Assembly (NCBI GenBank): GCA_019426215.1
Contig: CM033394.1
Location: 18,620,195 to 18,684,194 of the forward strand
Direction of reading: 5' to 3'
DNA length: 64,000 bases
Source: Buddleja alternifolia
Lineage: Eukaryota > Streptophyta > Magnoliopsida > Lamiales > Scrophulariaceae
Below are positions 23,695-33,949 of the stretch, piece by piece (position 1 is the stretch's first letter; each line of letters opens with the position of its first letter). The notes beneath the pieces were generated by a model. That model ran no database searches. It was not told the origin of the DNA and saw only the letters and a list, made by a program, of their open reading frames with translations. The position numbers were made by a program, and so were the translations under genes.

Positions 23695-24436
23695 ATTTTC
23701 AAGCCTGCAATTTTATAAAAAAGAAAAGATAATATGGACAAATAAATAAATCAATTTAAAGAAAATTACAATTTTAGTGGAATAATTCTCCCATCGAAGA
23801 CTAATCCCTTGATTCTTCACTCCAAACACGATTCAAGGGCTTGAAAGCTTATTCTTGAATCAAACGATGTAAATGATTCGGGAAAGTTGAAAGCTTTAAT
23901 GCCATCTCGTCGCTTTGAATCTTCCTTCAACTTGATTTGGACTTTTACAACGTTCATTTGAGGGTTTAACACCTTAATCTCAGATTAACCGATATAATTT
24001 GATGAATTTCGTCAAGAACACTTTGAAGTTTGCCTTGAACGCCTTCTTGAATTTGAAGAACTTGTAGAGAGAATTTGATAACTTTTCTTGTCTTCTCTAG
24101 CTCCAATTTTAATTTTTGTGTTTATTGTGAGCTCCCAAGGACCCTATTTATAGGTGTAGGATGGAAAAGCCACGAATTCTATAAACACCTTTGATAATTA
24201 TCTTTTTAATAATTATTTATTAAGAGATAAAAATCAATTGCTTTTGAGCCATTTGATTGGCTAATATTTGATGATGATAAATTTAATAGATATTATCTCT
24301 TTAATATCTATATTAATTTAAAGAGATAAATATCAATTACTTTGGAGCCATTTCATTGGCTAACGTATTTACTTGGCGTAGTGTGATTGGTCATTGACTT
24401 TTCTACTGCAAGACATAATTTGATTGGCTGGAACAC
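23684..24436 (-). repeat. 5' LTR of Tat element, truncated
   Basis: It aligns with 9432 onward through the words GATTCTTCACTCC, GAGATAAATATC and GATTGGCTGGAACACC, then homology stops abruptly at 24436. About 190 bp present in the other LTR are missing. Copia-related sequence starts directly after. Confidence 0.85.
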
Positions 24437-24614
24437 CCCCCTATCAAGATTTCCTAAACGATGATAGTTCATATATGATAGTTCATATTTATCAAGATTT
24501 TTCTAATAACATTCTTGTAACAACATTCTCTAGAATGAACTAGGAATATATCTAGAACCTTCTAGAAATTCTAGAACATTCTAAACCCGTCTGGAAAGTG
24601 CACTTATTTTAACA
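24437..24614 (-). repeat. Copia 3' LTR remnant
   Basis: From about 24472 the sequence matches 28975-29104 (ACAACATTCTCTAGAA, CTAGAACCTTCTAG, GCACTTATTTTAACA). The U3-distal ~320 bp of the LTR are absent. A purine tract on the element strand (rich in GGAGGAG) adjoins at 24615. Confidence 0.8.
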
Positions 24615-26294
24615 CTCCTCCTAAGCGCACTTTTCTATGATTCCAAACATTTCTCAGAGGAACTCGAACCCCTGTCTTGTTAAGGCCTTTGTGAAGATAT
24701 CAGCCAGTTGTTTCTCTGTTATGCAAAACTTTAACTTTATCTTCTTATCTGATATTGTTTCTCTTATGAAGTGTTATTTTATGGCAATGTGCTTAGTTCT
24801 ATTGTGATAGACTGAATTATTGGCGATAGCAATTGCTGACCTGTTATCATAGTAGATTTCTGTTGGCCCATCTTGTTGCTCTCCCATGTCTTCAAATATT
24901 CTTCTTAGCCATATCGCCTGACTAGTTGTATTAGATGCTGCTACATACTCTGCCTTTGCAGATGACTGAGCAACTGTTTCTTGCTTCTTTGACGCCCATG
25001 AGAATATTCCAGATCCGAGTGTGAATGAATACCCTCAAGTGCTCTTCATATCGTCAACTGATCCAGCCCAATCACTGTCTGTATATCCAAACAATCTTGC
25101 ATCTTCGATGGCCTTATACTGGATTCCCAAGTCTTTTGTTCCTCTTAAGTATCGTAAAATCCTCTTTGCTGCTCCATAATGTTTTGACTCAGAGACTGCA
25201 TAAATCTTGATAGAAGACTTGTTGCATATAGAATGTCCGGTCATGTAGCTGTTAAATATAGCAGGCTTCCAATTAAACTTCTATATTGTGATGGATCTGC
25301 TTTACCAGTCCCATCTTCTTTTTGTAATTTTTCATTGTTCACCAAGGGTATAGCAACTGACTTGCAGGTACTCATCTTGTATTTCTTTAGAAGATCCTCC
25401 GTGTATTTCTTTTGAGAGATGAAAATCCCGTCATCATCTTGACTTATCTCGATGCCGAGAAAATAGTGCATCAAACCTGAATCGGCCATCTCGAATGTCT
25501 TCATCATATCTTCTTTGAATTCTTTAATCAATCTCTCATTGTTTCTAGTGTATATGAGATAATCTACGTATAGAGAAATTATGAGAGTATCAGTGTTACC
25601 TTGATTCTTGATGTAGAGAGTTGGCTCACTTTTACTCCTCCTGAATCCTCGATCCATGAAGTACTTGTCAATTCGACTGTATCAAGCCCGTGATGCTTGT
25701 TTTAGTCCATAAAGTGCCTTTTTCAATTTCAGCACTGTCTTCCGATCCTTCTACCACGAACCCTTGTGGTTGCTCCACATATATTTGTTCTTTAAGGAAT
25801 CCATTCAGAAAGGCTAATTTTACATCTAGTTGATAGAGTCTCCATCCCTTTTGTGCAGCTAGAGTAATTAGTGCTCTAATGGTATCAAGTCGTGCCACAG
25901 GAGCAAATGTCTAGTTGTAGTCAATTCCAGGTACCTGCAAGTATCCTTTAGCCATAAGTCTTGCCTTGTGCTTTTGTATTGAGCAATCAAGATTGAGTTT
26001 TGTCTTGTAGACCCATTTTACTCCTATGACCTCTTTATCTTTTGGTTTTTCCACCAACACCCATGAATCATTTTTCTTGATCATCTTTATTTCTTCTTCC
26101 ATAGCTTTAATCCAAACTTCTTGCTTGACAGCCGCTTCAAAGCTTTTGGGCTCCATGTTTACGTAGTTGTATCTCTTGTATATTTCTCTTAAAGATCTTA
26201 CTTTTCTTGGTGTTGATTTGGGTGAATCTTCTTGTAGCTCGAGTGGCCAGAGGACTTGGTGTCTCAGTGTTTTCTCCATTATTGGATTCTCCAC
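24615..26294 (-). pseudogene. Copia reverse transcriptase and RNase H
   Basis: Reading leftwards, the RT begins with VKQEVWIKAMEEEIKMIKK, DSWVLVEKPKDKEVIGVKWV and KARLMAKGY, then GWRLYQLDVKLAFLNGFLKE (second part after a stop near 25911). The catalytic block reads LYVDYLIYTRNN where the family has YVDD. RNase H follows as GAAKRILRYLRGTKDLGIQY and LFGYTDSDWAGSVDD, then ends near 24650. Several stops (around 25900, 25668, 25240) break it. Confidence 0.9.
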
Positions 26295-27310
26295 TAGGTA
26301 TAGTTTGAGGCATATATATGTTCTTCTTTTCTATTTTTTCTTCTTCCCAATTCCATGCAGCGTTTTCATCGAACTCCTCATCTTGACTAATAATAAGCTT
26401 TTTTATCTTGAGATTGTAGACTCGGTAGCCTTTGGATTCGGTGCTATAACCCAAGAATATACCTCGTTCCGTCTTCTCATCTAGTTTACTTTGTCTTTGG
26501 TCCAGAATATGGACGTAGCATATGCATCCGAAATTTCTAAGATGCTTTGCAGATGGTTTTCTTCCACTCCAAACTTCTACCAGCGTTTTGTCTTGTACTG
26601 CCCTGGTAGGACACCTATTGAGTAGATAGACTGCAGTATATACCGCTTCTGCCCAGAATGTATTTGGAAGCCCTTTTAATTTTAGCATTGACTGAGCCAT
26701 CTCCATTACGATTCTATTCTTTTTTTCTGAGACTCCATTTTGCTCCGGTGCATATCCAACAATTAATTGATGTTCTATCCCTTCTTCTTCACAAAATTTG
26801 TTGAAGTTCTTAGATGTATACTCTTTTCCTCGATCGCTTCTGATTGTTTTGATAAGTCGTCTACTTTGATTTTGTACTAGGTGTTTAAATTTTTGAAATA
26901 TCTTGGGAACTTTTGATTTTTCTTTCATAAAGTATACCCAACTCATTCTTGTAAAGTCGTCGATAAAGAGAATAAAGTACCTGTTTTGGTGAAGAGATGG
27001 AGTCCTCATTGGGCCACATATATCTGTGTGAATTAGCTCTCAAGCTTTTTTAGCTCTCCAGGACTTTCCAGATGGAAATGATTGTCGGTGTTGTTTCCCG
27101 AGCATGCGTCCTTCACATACTTCTTCGGCTTCTTTGATTTTAGGCAGGTCTTTCATCATATTCTTCTGATGAAGATAATTGAGACCCCAATAGTTAAAGT
27201 GTCCAAATCTTCTATGCCACAACAATGAATCATCTGTTTGGACCTTCAATGCCATATTATAATTCCAACGTATTGGAAAATCTCGACAATCTCGCATTTG
27301 TACTCGAGCT
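26137..27310 (-). pseudogene. Copia integrase
   Basis: The GAG-pre-integrase zinc region (WHRRFGHFNYWGLNYLHQK, then CEGRMLGKQHR) has lost one expected Cys, where the family has C-x-x-C. The catalytic core retains ILFIDDFTRMSWVYF, IRSDRGKEYTSKNF and the Glu block GVSEKKNRIVMEMAQS, followed by the family's GRKPSAKHLRNFGCICYVH. A stop sits at about 27040, just before ELIHTDICGPM. The enzyme would integrate Copia cDNA. Confidence 0.9.
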
Positions 27311-27548
27311 ATGACAAGATTTTTGTCAATCTTGTCATATATAGTGCATGTATCTTTCTCAAAGTGTAGTATGTATCCACATTCCATCATTTGTCTGATG
27401 CTGAGAAGATTCTGTGCCAGGTTAGGTACAAGTAGAACATTGTTAATGTATTGCGTACCTTTTCTTGTTTCCAAGGCAACAGTTTCTTTGCCCTTTACTT
27501 CTAGAAAATCACCGTTTCCCAGTCTCACCTTGGATTGAAAACTCTTGT

Positions 27549-27723
27549 CTAGTTCGGAGAAAATGTCTTTGTACGGTGCCATGTGGTTATTGCAGCCACT
27601 ATATAGGAACCATGTGTCATAAGGCTTCTCTGTCGAGCTTCCACTTGTGAAGAATAAGTTTTCACTCTTTTCCTTTGCGACGTTTGCTTGATGGACATCT
27701 CTAGCCCGACAGTCCTTCTCCAT
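27549..27723 (-). pseudogene. Copia aspartic protease active-site region
   Basis: The active-site block reads TWFLYSGCNNHMAP. Copia proteases have Asp in the position of the Tyr (LDSG), so the catalytic residue is lost. Flanking text (VRLGNGDFLEVKGKE further on) fits the family. Confidence 0.85.
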
Positions 27724-27768
27724 GTGACCAAATCTTTTGCATTTATTGCATTGCGATTTTTCTTGGTG

Positions 27769-28610
27769 CTAACAATCTTTTTCTAGATGATTCTTTTTTC
27801 CACAAGTTCCACATGGAGGATAACTTGATTTTGTATTTGATTTAGTTCTTAACTTTTCTTGATTAATTTTTCTTCCATCATTTTTGGATGTCTGAGGCCT
27901 TATATTGAATTTAGTTTTAAAAGCACTCTCTACGGACTCTTCTGTGCGCCTACTAATTCTTTTCTCATATGCTTCGAGAGCACCTATCAACTCAGTGACG
28001 GATAGAGTTGATAGATCTTTCATATGCTCCATAGTTGTAACTACGGGGTCATATTTTTCTATGAGAGTAGTAAGTATTTTCTCTACCACTCTCTTATCAG
28101 ATATAGTTTCCCCGTATAATTTCATTTGATTAATTATTTATCTTATTCTTGCATAATATTCTCCTATGGCCTCAGAATCCTTCATTTACAATGTTTCAAA
28201 ATCTCTTCTTAAATATTGTAGTTTTATAGACTGTACCTTTTCGCTTCTGCAGAACTCCTCCTCCAACGTATCCCATGCTTTCTTCGCACTTTGAGCATCT
28301 GAGATTCTTGTGAAGATTGTATCTCCTACAGCTTGTTGAATGACGAATACCGCTTGTGCATCTCTATGGTTCTCTCCTTCAATTCTTTTAGTTGTTGCTC
28401 GGACAGAGTGGAAGTATCTTCAGGGATATCAACTCCGTTTTTGACAATATCCCAAAAACTTTGGGAGACAAAATATGTCCTCAGCTTTTGTCTCCAAAAG
28501 TCATAGTTTTCACCAGTGAATACTGGTACAGGCATTGATGAAAAATTAACAATTGTTGGTGTAACCATGTAGCACGCCCAATATTTGACCGAACATGGCT
28601 CTGATACCAC
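27769..28610 (-). pseudogene. Copia gag with two zinc knuckles
   Basis: Frames 28610-28326 and 28125-27769 show the N-terminal VPVFTGENYDFWRQKLRTYF and the later KILTTLIEKYDPVVTTME and VTELIGALEAYEKR blocks of Copia gag. Two CCHC knuckles follow: CGTCGKKNHLEKDC and, after a stop near 27769, CNKCKRFGHMEKDC. The middle (28130-28325) is frameshifted. Gag would coat element RNA. Confidence 0.87.
28597..28609 (-). other. Copia primer binding site (initiator Met tRNA)
   Basis: On the element strand, TGGTATCAGAGCC lies one base inside the 5' LTR, the standard plant initiator-methionine tRNA complement. Confidence 0.92.
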
Positions 28611-29104
28611 TGTTAGTGTGATTGAATTGTGAGTGTTTGTAAGAGGAAATATTAATTTTGTAGTTGTGGATGTTGTGAAGTAGTTAGAGATTGGAATATG
28701 TTGTAGAGAGATGGTTGGAGAAGATTTTGTAAAGAAAGATTTTTATTGTTTTTGTTGTTATTATTACATCATTTTGCACACAATCCTCATATTTATAGGT
28801 GTAGACACACACATTCTAGATGCTTTACTTAGCTAGAAAATTCTACATACATTATGTATAAATACCTAGATTTTTCTACATACATATTGTTTAGGTATTT
28901 TTATACACATATCTAGATAATTCTACATATATGTTATCTAGATATATCTACATATATATATATCTAGATAGTTTATATTTATCAAAATTTTTCTAGTAAC
29001 AATCTAGTAACAACATTCTCTAGAAAGAACTAGGAATATATCTAGAACCTTCTAGAAATTCTAGAACATTCTAAAACCTTCTAGAAAGTGCACTTATTTT
29101 AACA
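28611..29104 (-). repeat. Copia 5' LTR, 494 bp
   Basis: On the plus strand it runs from TGTTAGTGTGATTG to CTTATTTTAACA, giving TG...CA ends. It contains CTAGAA-rich clustered motifs. Only the final part is matched by 24472-24614. Confidence 0.88.
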
Positions 29105-29240
29105 GTCAGTTACTTCTATTTTTCCATATGGTAAGTCTTTTATTATAGGAAATACAATTGTTAATAGGGTTAATTTTGGTAAATCATCTAAAAACACATC
29201 AAAGCAATTTTTTTAGGGTGTTCTCACTTTATAAAACACG
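29105..29240 (+). repeat. Dispersed repeat, inverted partner of 8305-8437
   Basis: It begins exactly at the Copia LTR end with GTCAGTTACTTCT and matches the reverse complement of 8305-8437 for its whole length. Confidence 0.7.
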
Positions 29241-29365
29241 TGTGTCTTCATCAAAAGATTGACAAATTTTTAATTTTTAATTTTTTCATTTAATTTATTT
29301 TTTCTTTTAAACTATTTATTTAACAAATAATATATGGACTTATTAGATTATTAATATATATTTAA

Positions 29366-29760
29366 GGGATAATAGCAGACACCCCCCTCAGTTATGGGGT
29401 GATGTGCATTTTGCCCCCTAACTTATTGAAATGTGCACTTTGCCCTCTCACTTATCATAAAATGTGCACTTTGCCCCCCTCACTTATCATAAAATGTGCA
29501 CTTCACCCCCTTGGGCAGTTCGGGCAGATTGGAGCACCACACTAATCATAAAAATTGGACTTTTGCCCCCTGACTTATGTGTTTTTGTAGCATTTTGCCT
29601 CCTCACTTATGTGTTTTGTAGCACTTTGCCCCTACCCGAGCTGCCCAAGGGATAAAGTGCACATTTTATAATAAGTGAGGGAGCAAAGTGCACATTTCAA
29701 TAAGTTAGGGGGCAAAGTGCACATCACCTCATAACTGAGGGGGGTGTCTGCCATTATCCC
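29366..29760. mobile_element. Mutator-type MITE with perfect 9-bp TSD
   Basis: The ends are inverted repeats of >100 bp, starting GGGATAATAGCAGACACC and closing with its near-exact complement. The 9-bp flank TATATTTAA occurs at 29357-29365 and again at 29761-29769 without mismatch. The length is 395 bp with no coding capacity. GTGCACTTTGCCCCC-like words recur inside each arm. Confidence 0.92.
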
Positions 29761-29769
29761 TATATTTAA

Positions 29770-30544
29770 TATGTGTATGCATTTATCTTAATTATTTTAT
29801 TATTTAATAAAATGTTAATATTTATATATATGTATATACATATACGAAGATAAAAGAATGACTTTTCCATTTAAGTATTAAATTATACTGAAAATATGAC
29901 AATAATTAGTATTCACAATTAATTCTAACTAAAATTGAATTTTTGACCGGTTAATAGATACTTCAAAACAAATCCGAGTGGCAATCGAAATATTCATTAT
30001 CAATTTCATACCGCTTAAGTAATCGGATTTGAATTATTCTTTTTGTTATGACTTTATAAATAACAAGCATGGATAATTGATGATATACTGCCAATTGAGT
30101 TTTTTTTTCTAAACAGAGTGCACTATATTAATAATTATTAAAAAACAATATTTTATTTATTCATGTGAGTACATTACATATGCCAAAGAAATACAAATAT
30201 ATGTGTATGTATAAGAAAGTATTTACACATATATTTTACATAGGTATATTTAATATATATATATAAATACGAAAATGTGTATATATATAAATATATATGA
30301 GGGGAAAATAATAGAAAAAGAATTAAATAGAAGGAGTGTGGACTGTGGGGATACATGTGTGTGGAGGGGGGGTTGGGGGGAATGGGTAATTGAGGTTGCT
30401 TGGCAAAAGTATAGTTGAAGACATGTCCTCAGCTTAACATTATCTTGAAAAGTATTATATTATTATAACTTAGTTTTCAACTGAAAATGAAAGTAAAAAT
30501 ATATTTAAGATATATATATATAAATACATATATATGTATATTTG
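29770..30544. other. AT-rich intergenic sequence
   Basis: TA-rich microsatellite stretches at about 30253-30300 and 30510-30540. Nothing else was recognised. Confidence 0.5.
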
Positions 30545-30553
30545 CATAATTAT

Positions 30554-30706
30554 ACGGAAATTTGGAGTTAAATCCCTAACCCACTATTCAATTCATGAAT
30601 CAGTCCCCACCACTAATTGAGATGTTTGCACTCCCCACTTGTAAATGTATTTTAAGATTTACTCCCTACCCACCTAAAAAGACAGAAATGCCCCTCAATA
30701 ATTGGA
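30554..30706 (+). repeat. Left terminal inverted repeat of the Mutator-like element
   Basis: Pairs with the complement of 40125-40285 at roughly 70% identity by eye. TSD candidate CATAATTAT lies just outside. Confidence 0.8.
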
Positions 30707-30912
30707 TTTCGTTCTTCTCCAGACTTCCCTTCCCTTCCCAGCGCCTGCTCCGACTTCAATTTCCCTATTTCCCCACCCCACTACGTCTTCATTTCCCCAA
30801 TTCCCCACCACTAAATCTGATCAGTCCCCACCACTAGTTCACTAGTTCATCCCCATCTCCCGAAAACCCTTTCGAACACCGAGCCCTAAACAACCGTATG
30901 TTGAGCCCCCGC
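30707..30912. other. Cytosine-rich leader-like sequence in the Mutator-like element
   Basis: C- and T-rich sequence with repeated CCCCACCACTA words (also in the TIR). Probably the leader of the PB1-like gene before the solo LTR landed in it. No TATA box is clear. Confidence 0.4.
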
Positions 30913-32332
30913 TGATAGGTGTGAGATTTACATATTTTAGAGCCTCATATTTATGTTATTTACATTGGTTTATGCATGATTTATGCCACGTATGTGGTTA
31001 ATTTGTGTGCTTATTGAGTAAAGGTGAGAAATCATTGCAATTGAGGAAAACTGGACGGAAATGCAGAATTTCAGAGTATTTAGAGACGGAATTTGACAAA
31101 TATTCCTTCCACAAAGTTGTAGATCTCTGTCTTACCTTTACGTGAAAACTTGAATCACTCAAATTGGAGGTCTGTAGAAAACGTTATGAAGAAAACATGA
31201 TTGCTGCGCAGAAGGCAAAATGTTTCTGTTTCTAACGTTCGAACATTAGCTTGTGGACGTTCGAACGTTGCGTCTGACGGGAAAAATAGCAGATTTTTGG
31301 AAATTTCCAATTCTAATTCAAGTTGGAGTCTTCCCCTTTCATTAGATCAGTTCTCTAGGATTAAGAAGACAAAATAAACATAGAATAGAGCCCTAATGGG
31401 GTTTAGACATAGTTTTTACATATTCATGAAGATTTTCAAAAACCTTTGAAGGTGAAGAAATCAAGAAGCATGGAAGAGATGAAGATCGAAGTTCATCCAT
31501 CAAAAATACAAGGGAGTTTCTTAGATTTAGATTTGTTTTTGCCTATGAATATGAATCTTAATTTAAGTTTCTATCTTTTATCTTTTATGATGAATTAGAT
31601 TCTTCGATCTAAGGCCATGTTGAGGCTAAATTATGATATTTGAGTTATAAATTGTGTTTTTCATATTAATTCTGTTGTTGCTTTGTGTCTTGATTTTGTT
31701 TGAATGCTTCATATGCTTAGCTACCATATGCATGATATATTGCTTAATTTATTCGTTCGAGAGAAGGTAATTTAAGGTGCAAAAAGGATCATCACATAAT
31801 CCGGAAAAAATAGTGGAATTGCCCCTAGAGATAGGTAGAGATTCCCGGGTGCAGTTAGCCGGATTAATCCGGTGAAATTCTAGAACTTGAATGCATGATT
31901 GTTGGTTAGATTCTCGGATAGACATATTTAGAGAACCGTCAATTTGTCATAGGACTATTACAGCCGAGACATCGGGTAGTAATTAATTAAGGAATTTCCA
32001 CCAAAGCAATAGTAGTCTAATATTATGAAAACGTGATTTTAACAAGAATTAATTAATTTATGCCAACATATGTGTCTTAGTTGCTCTCTTCCATAGCTCT
32101 CTTGATTTCGACATCCTGTTTCTTGTATCTTGCTTCCATAATATTTTAGTTAATTCTTGTTTTGGTTTATTTTATTGTTTTTTAAATCTTTAGTTTTAGT
32201 TTAATTATTGCTTGCTTTAAATTCAAGAAGTTTAAAATACAAGTCTTTATGGGATCGACAATCCGGACTTATTGTCCACTTTATTACAACACATGACCAG
32301 TCCACTTGCTGTGCAAACACGTGAGGATTTCA
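30913..32332 (+). mobile_element. Solo LTR, second copy of the 21469-22919 family
   Basis: Starts TGATAGGTGTGAG and can be followed, with scattered differences, to GTGAGGATTTCA. It matches the complement of 21469-22919 for its full length. The terminal bases differ from the sister copy, and the 5-bp target duplication is not clean (CCGC-like bases on both sides). There is no coding capacity. Confidence 0.8.
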
Positions 32333-32464
32333 CTGCCGCATCACGTCCGAACCCATCCACGATTGTCGGAGCAGTCATCGTCGAAGACGACCACAAATTT
32401 CACAGCGATTCTCGTTCATCACCAGTAGCGTCGTCGGCGGAAATTAGTTCAGCAGAGAGGAATG

Positions 32465-33657
32465 TCTTTTAGGGATTGTCAAATTCAACGATGAACTGCA
32501 TGTCCTATCCATCGGAGATAGTATGACCTTGGATGGATTATACGATAATCTGACAAGAAGATGGGTAGCTATTAATTGCGAATCGGTGGTTGTGAAGTAC
32601 ATCTCTCCCCGGTACAAGCTTTACGTAGCTGTGAATGACGAGGAGGACTTCAACAATATGCATCGACTACACAAAGTCCTAAACGTAGATGTGGTGAATA
32701 TGTTCGTGTTTCATAAAAGATCGCCGGGACCAAGGAGGCGCTTCCATAAGGTAGTTTACATACACATTTTGATGCCTTAACATATTGTATTTGTCCCCTT
32801 TAACACACATCATGCTCAATTTGAACATACTTCATATTGACATTAGCAATACTTAGTGTACAAAATAAAATTACTTCGTGTTCTCTTTACAAATACTTCA
32901 GTTTACACATTCATCATGATCTCTTTAAACATACTTCATTTTCTTATTAACAGTACTTCCTGTTCCTTTAAAATTACATTTGTGCTTTAAACATACTTCA
33001 TTATCACTGTAACGATACTTCATTTGTGCTCATCATTGCTGTAACAGTACTTTCTAAATGCAGTTGTTCTCATGTGTTGATGGTAGTTAAAAGGTGACCT
33101 AAATGTAGTTGTTCTTCATGTAGGGACCTAGTGCGGTATAGAACAATTATGCTGGATTTTCCAATGGAGATTGCAAGCGCCGCTTTTGAATCCACTCTCC
33201 ATTTGGAAAAGGCAATATAGTAATTTTATATCCCACAAGGCCCATACGTGAGGACCAGGGAAAAAACGTGATCTAGCATACATTTTATTTCCCTATTATT
33301 GAAGTACGTCCTTCACACACATTTTAAAAGGTGTATTAAATGTACTTGCTCTTCACGTAGGGGACCTAGTGCGGTATAGAACAATTTCACTGGATTTTCC
33401 CGTGGAATCTTCAGGTGCTTCTTTTGAATGCAGACTCCATGTGGAAGAGCCAGTATAGTGATTTTATATCCCACAAGCCCCAACGTGTGGACACTTGTAG
33501 TTTGACACCTTTTAACTCATAAGACAGTGACACTAATGCTTTGACATTTTTTATCATTTAGTGTTTTGTTACTTGTATTTGACATTATTACCTTTTTTAT
33601 CTCTCTAATACCTTGTATTGTTTTTGTTTCCTTCAGCACGACGAAGAGGATGAATGA
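32465..33657 (+). CDS. PB1-like N-terminal domain gene of a Mutator-like element
   Basis: An exon-like frame (about 32465-32752) reads VKFNDELHVLSIGDS, MTLDGLYDNLTRRWVAINC, VVVKYISPRYKLYVAVNDEED and VDVVNMFVFHKRSPG. The layout resembles the PB1-like region at the N terminus of plant MuDR-type transposases. It ends at a good donor (AAG|GTAG, 32752/32753). A pyrimidine tract ending in CAG at about 33636 is followed by codons for HDEEDE and a stop, so a two-exon gene with a ~0.9 kb intron is plausible. The MULE transposase core is absent. A TTTTAG acceptor near 32471 suggests that an upstream exon was split off by the solo LTR. The start is uncertain. The protein would be a short fragment; its function is unknown. 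Confidence 0.5.
33085..33500 (+). repeat. Tandem duplication, ~238-bp period
   Basis: Two copies start around 33085 and 33323. The word GACCTAGTGCGGTATAGAAC occurs at 33125 and 33363, and TTTTATATCCCACAAG in both. One frame of each copy reads DLVRYRTI-LDFP, so the unit may be a duplicated decayed exon inside the PB1-like gene's intron. Confidence 0.75.
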
Positions 33658-33949
33658 TTGGAAAATTGCGTGACGGGTTGGGCTACTTGAGTAGATATCA
33701 TAAAGGCTTGCTTGCTAAGCCCTAAATCTGCTCGTGTTTTTTGGAGACATTACTGGAGCAATTTTTTTTGGAACTCTTTTCAAATGTTAGTTTTGTCTTT
33801 ATTGAATGATAATGATTTGTATATTTATTATGAATATGTTGACACGTTTTGTCAAATTTATTGATTTGGTTTTGTGATATTTACTGTTAATTCATGTTTT
33901 TTTGTTATAAATAGCACGTAAATATAGCACACAAATTTAACGCCATACG

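Larger units (their letters stand above)
9432..24436 (-). mobile_element. Tat-lineage Ty3/Gypsy retrotransposon, ~15 kb
   Basis: Two direct repeats (9432-10372 and 23684-24436) flank minus-strand gag, protease, RT, RNase H, a second (archaeal-type) RNase H and integrase. The second RNase H, the DGGS protease motif and the large size are Tat-lineage traits. A primer-binding-site-like element lies at 23664-23679 and a purine tract (minus strand) at 10373-10384. An opposite-strand plant-mobile-domain gene sits between integrase and 3' LTR. A solo LTR interrupts gag, and the 5' LTR is cut at 24436 where Copia sequence begins. Many stops show that the copy is inactive. Confidence 0.88.
24437..29104 (-). 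mobile_element. Ty1/Copia retrotransposon with one truncated LTR
   Basis: Minus-strand order gag, protease, integrase, RT, RNase H is the Copia order. The full 5' LTR lies at 28611-29104 with a canonical initiator-Met primer site next to it. The 3' LTR at the left retains only its last ~140-180 bp. Stops and missense changes at catalytic sites (protease Asp to Tyr, RT YVDD to YVDY) show it is dead. GAG-pre-integrase wording (LLWHRRFGHFNYWGLNYL) suggests a Tork-like lineage, not proven. Confidence 0.9.
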
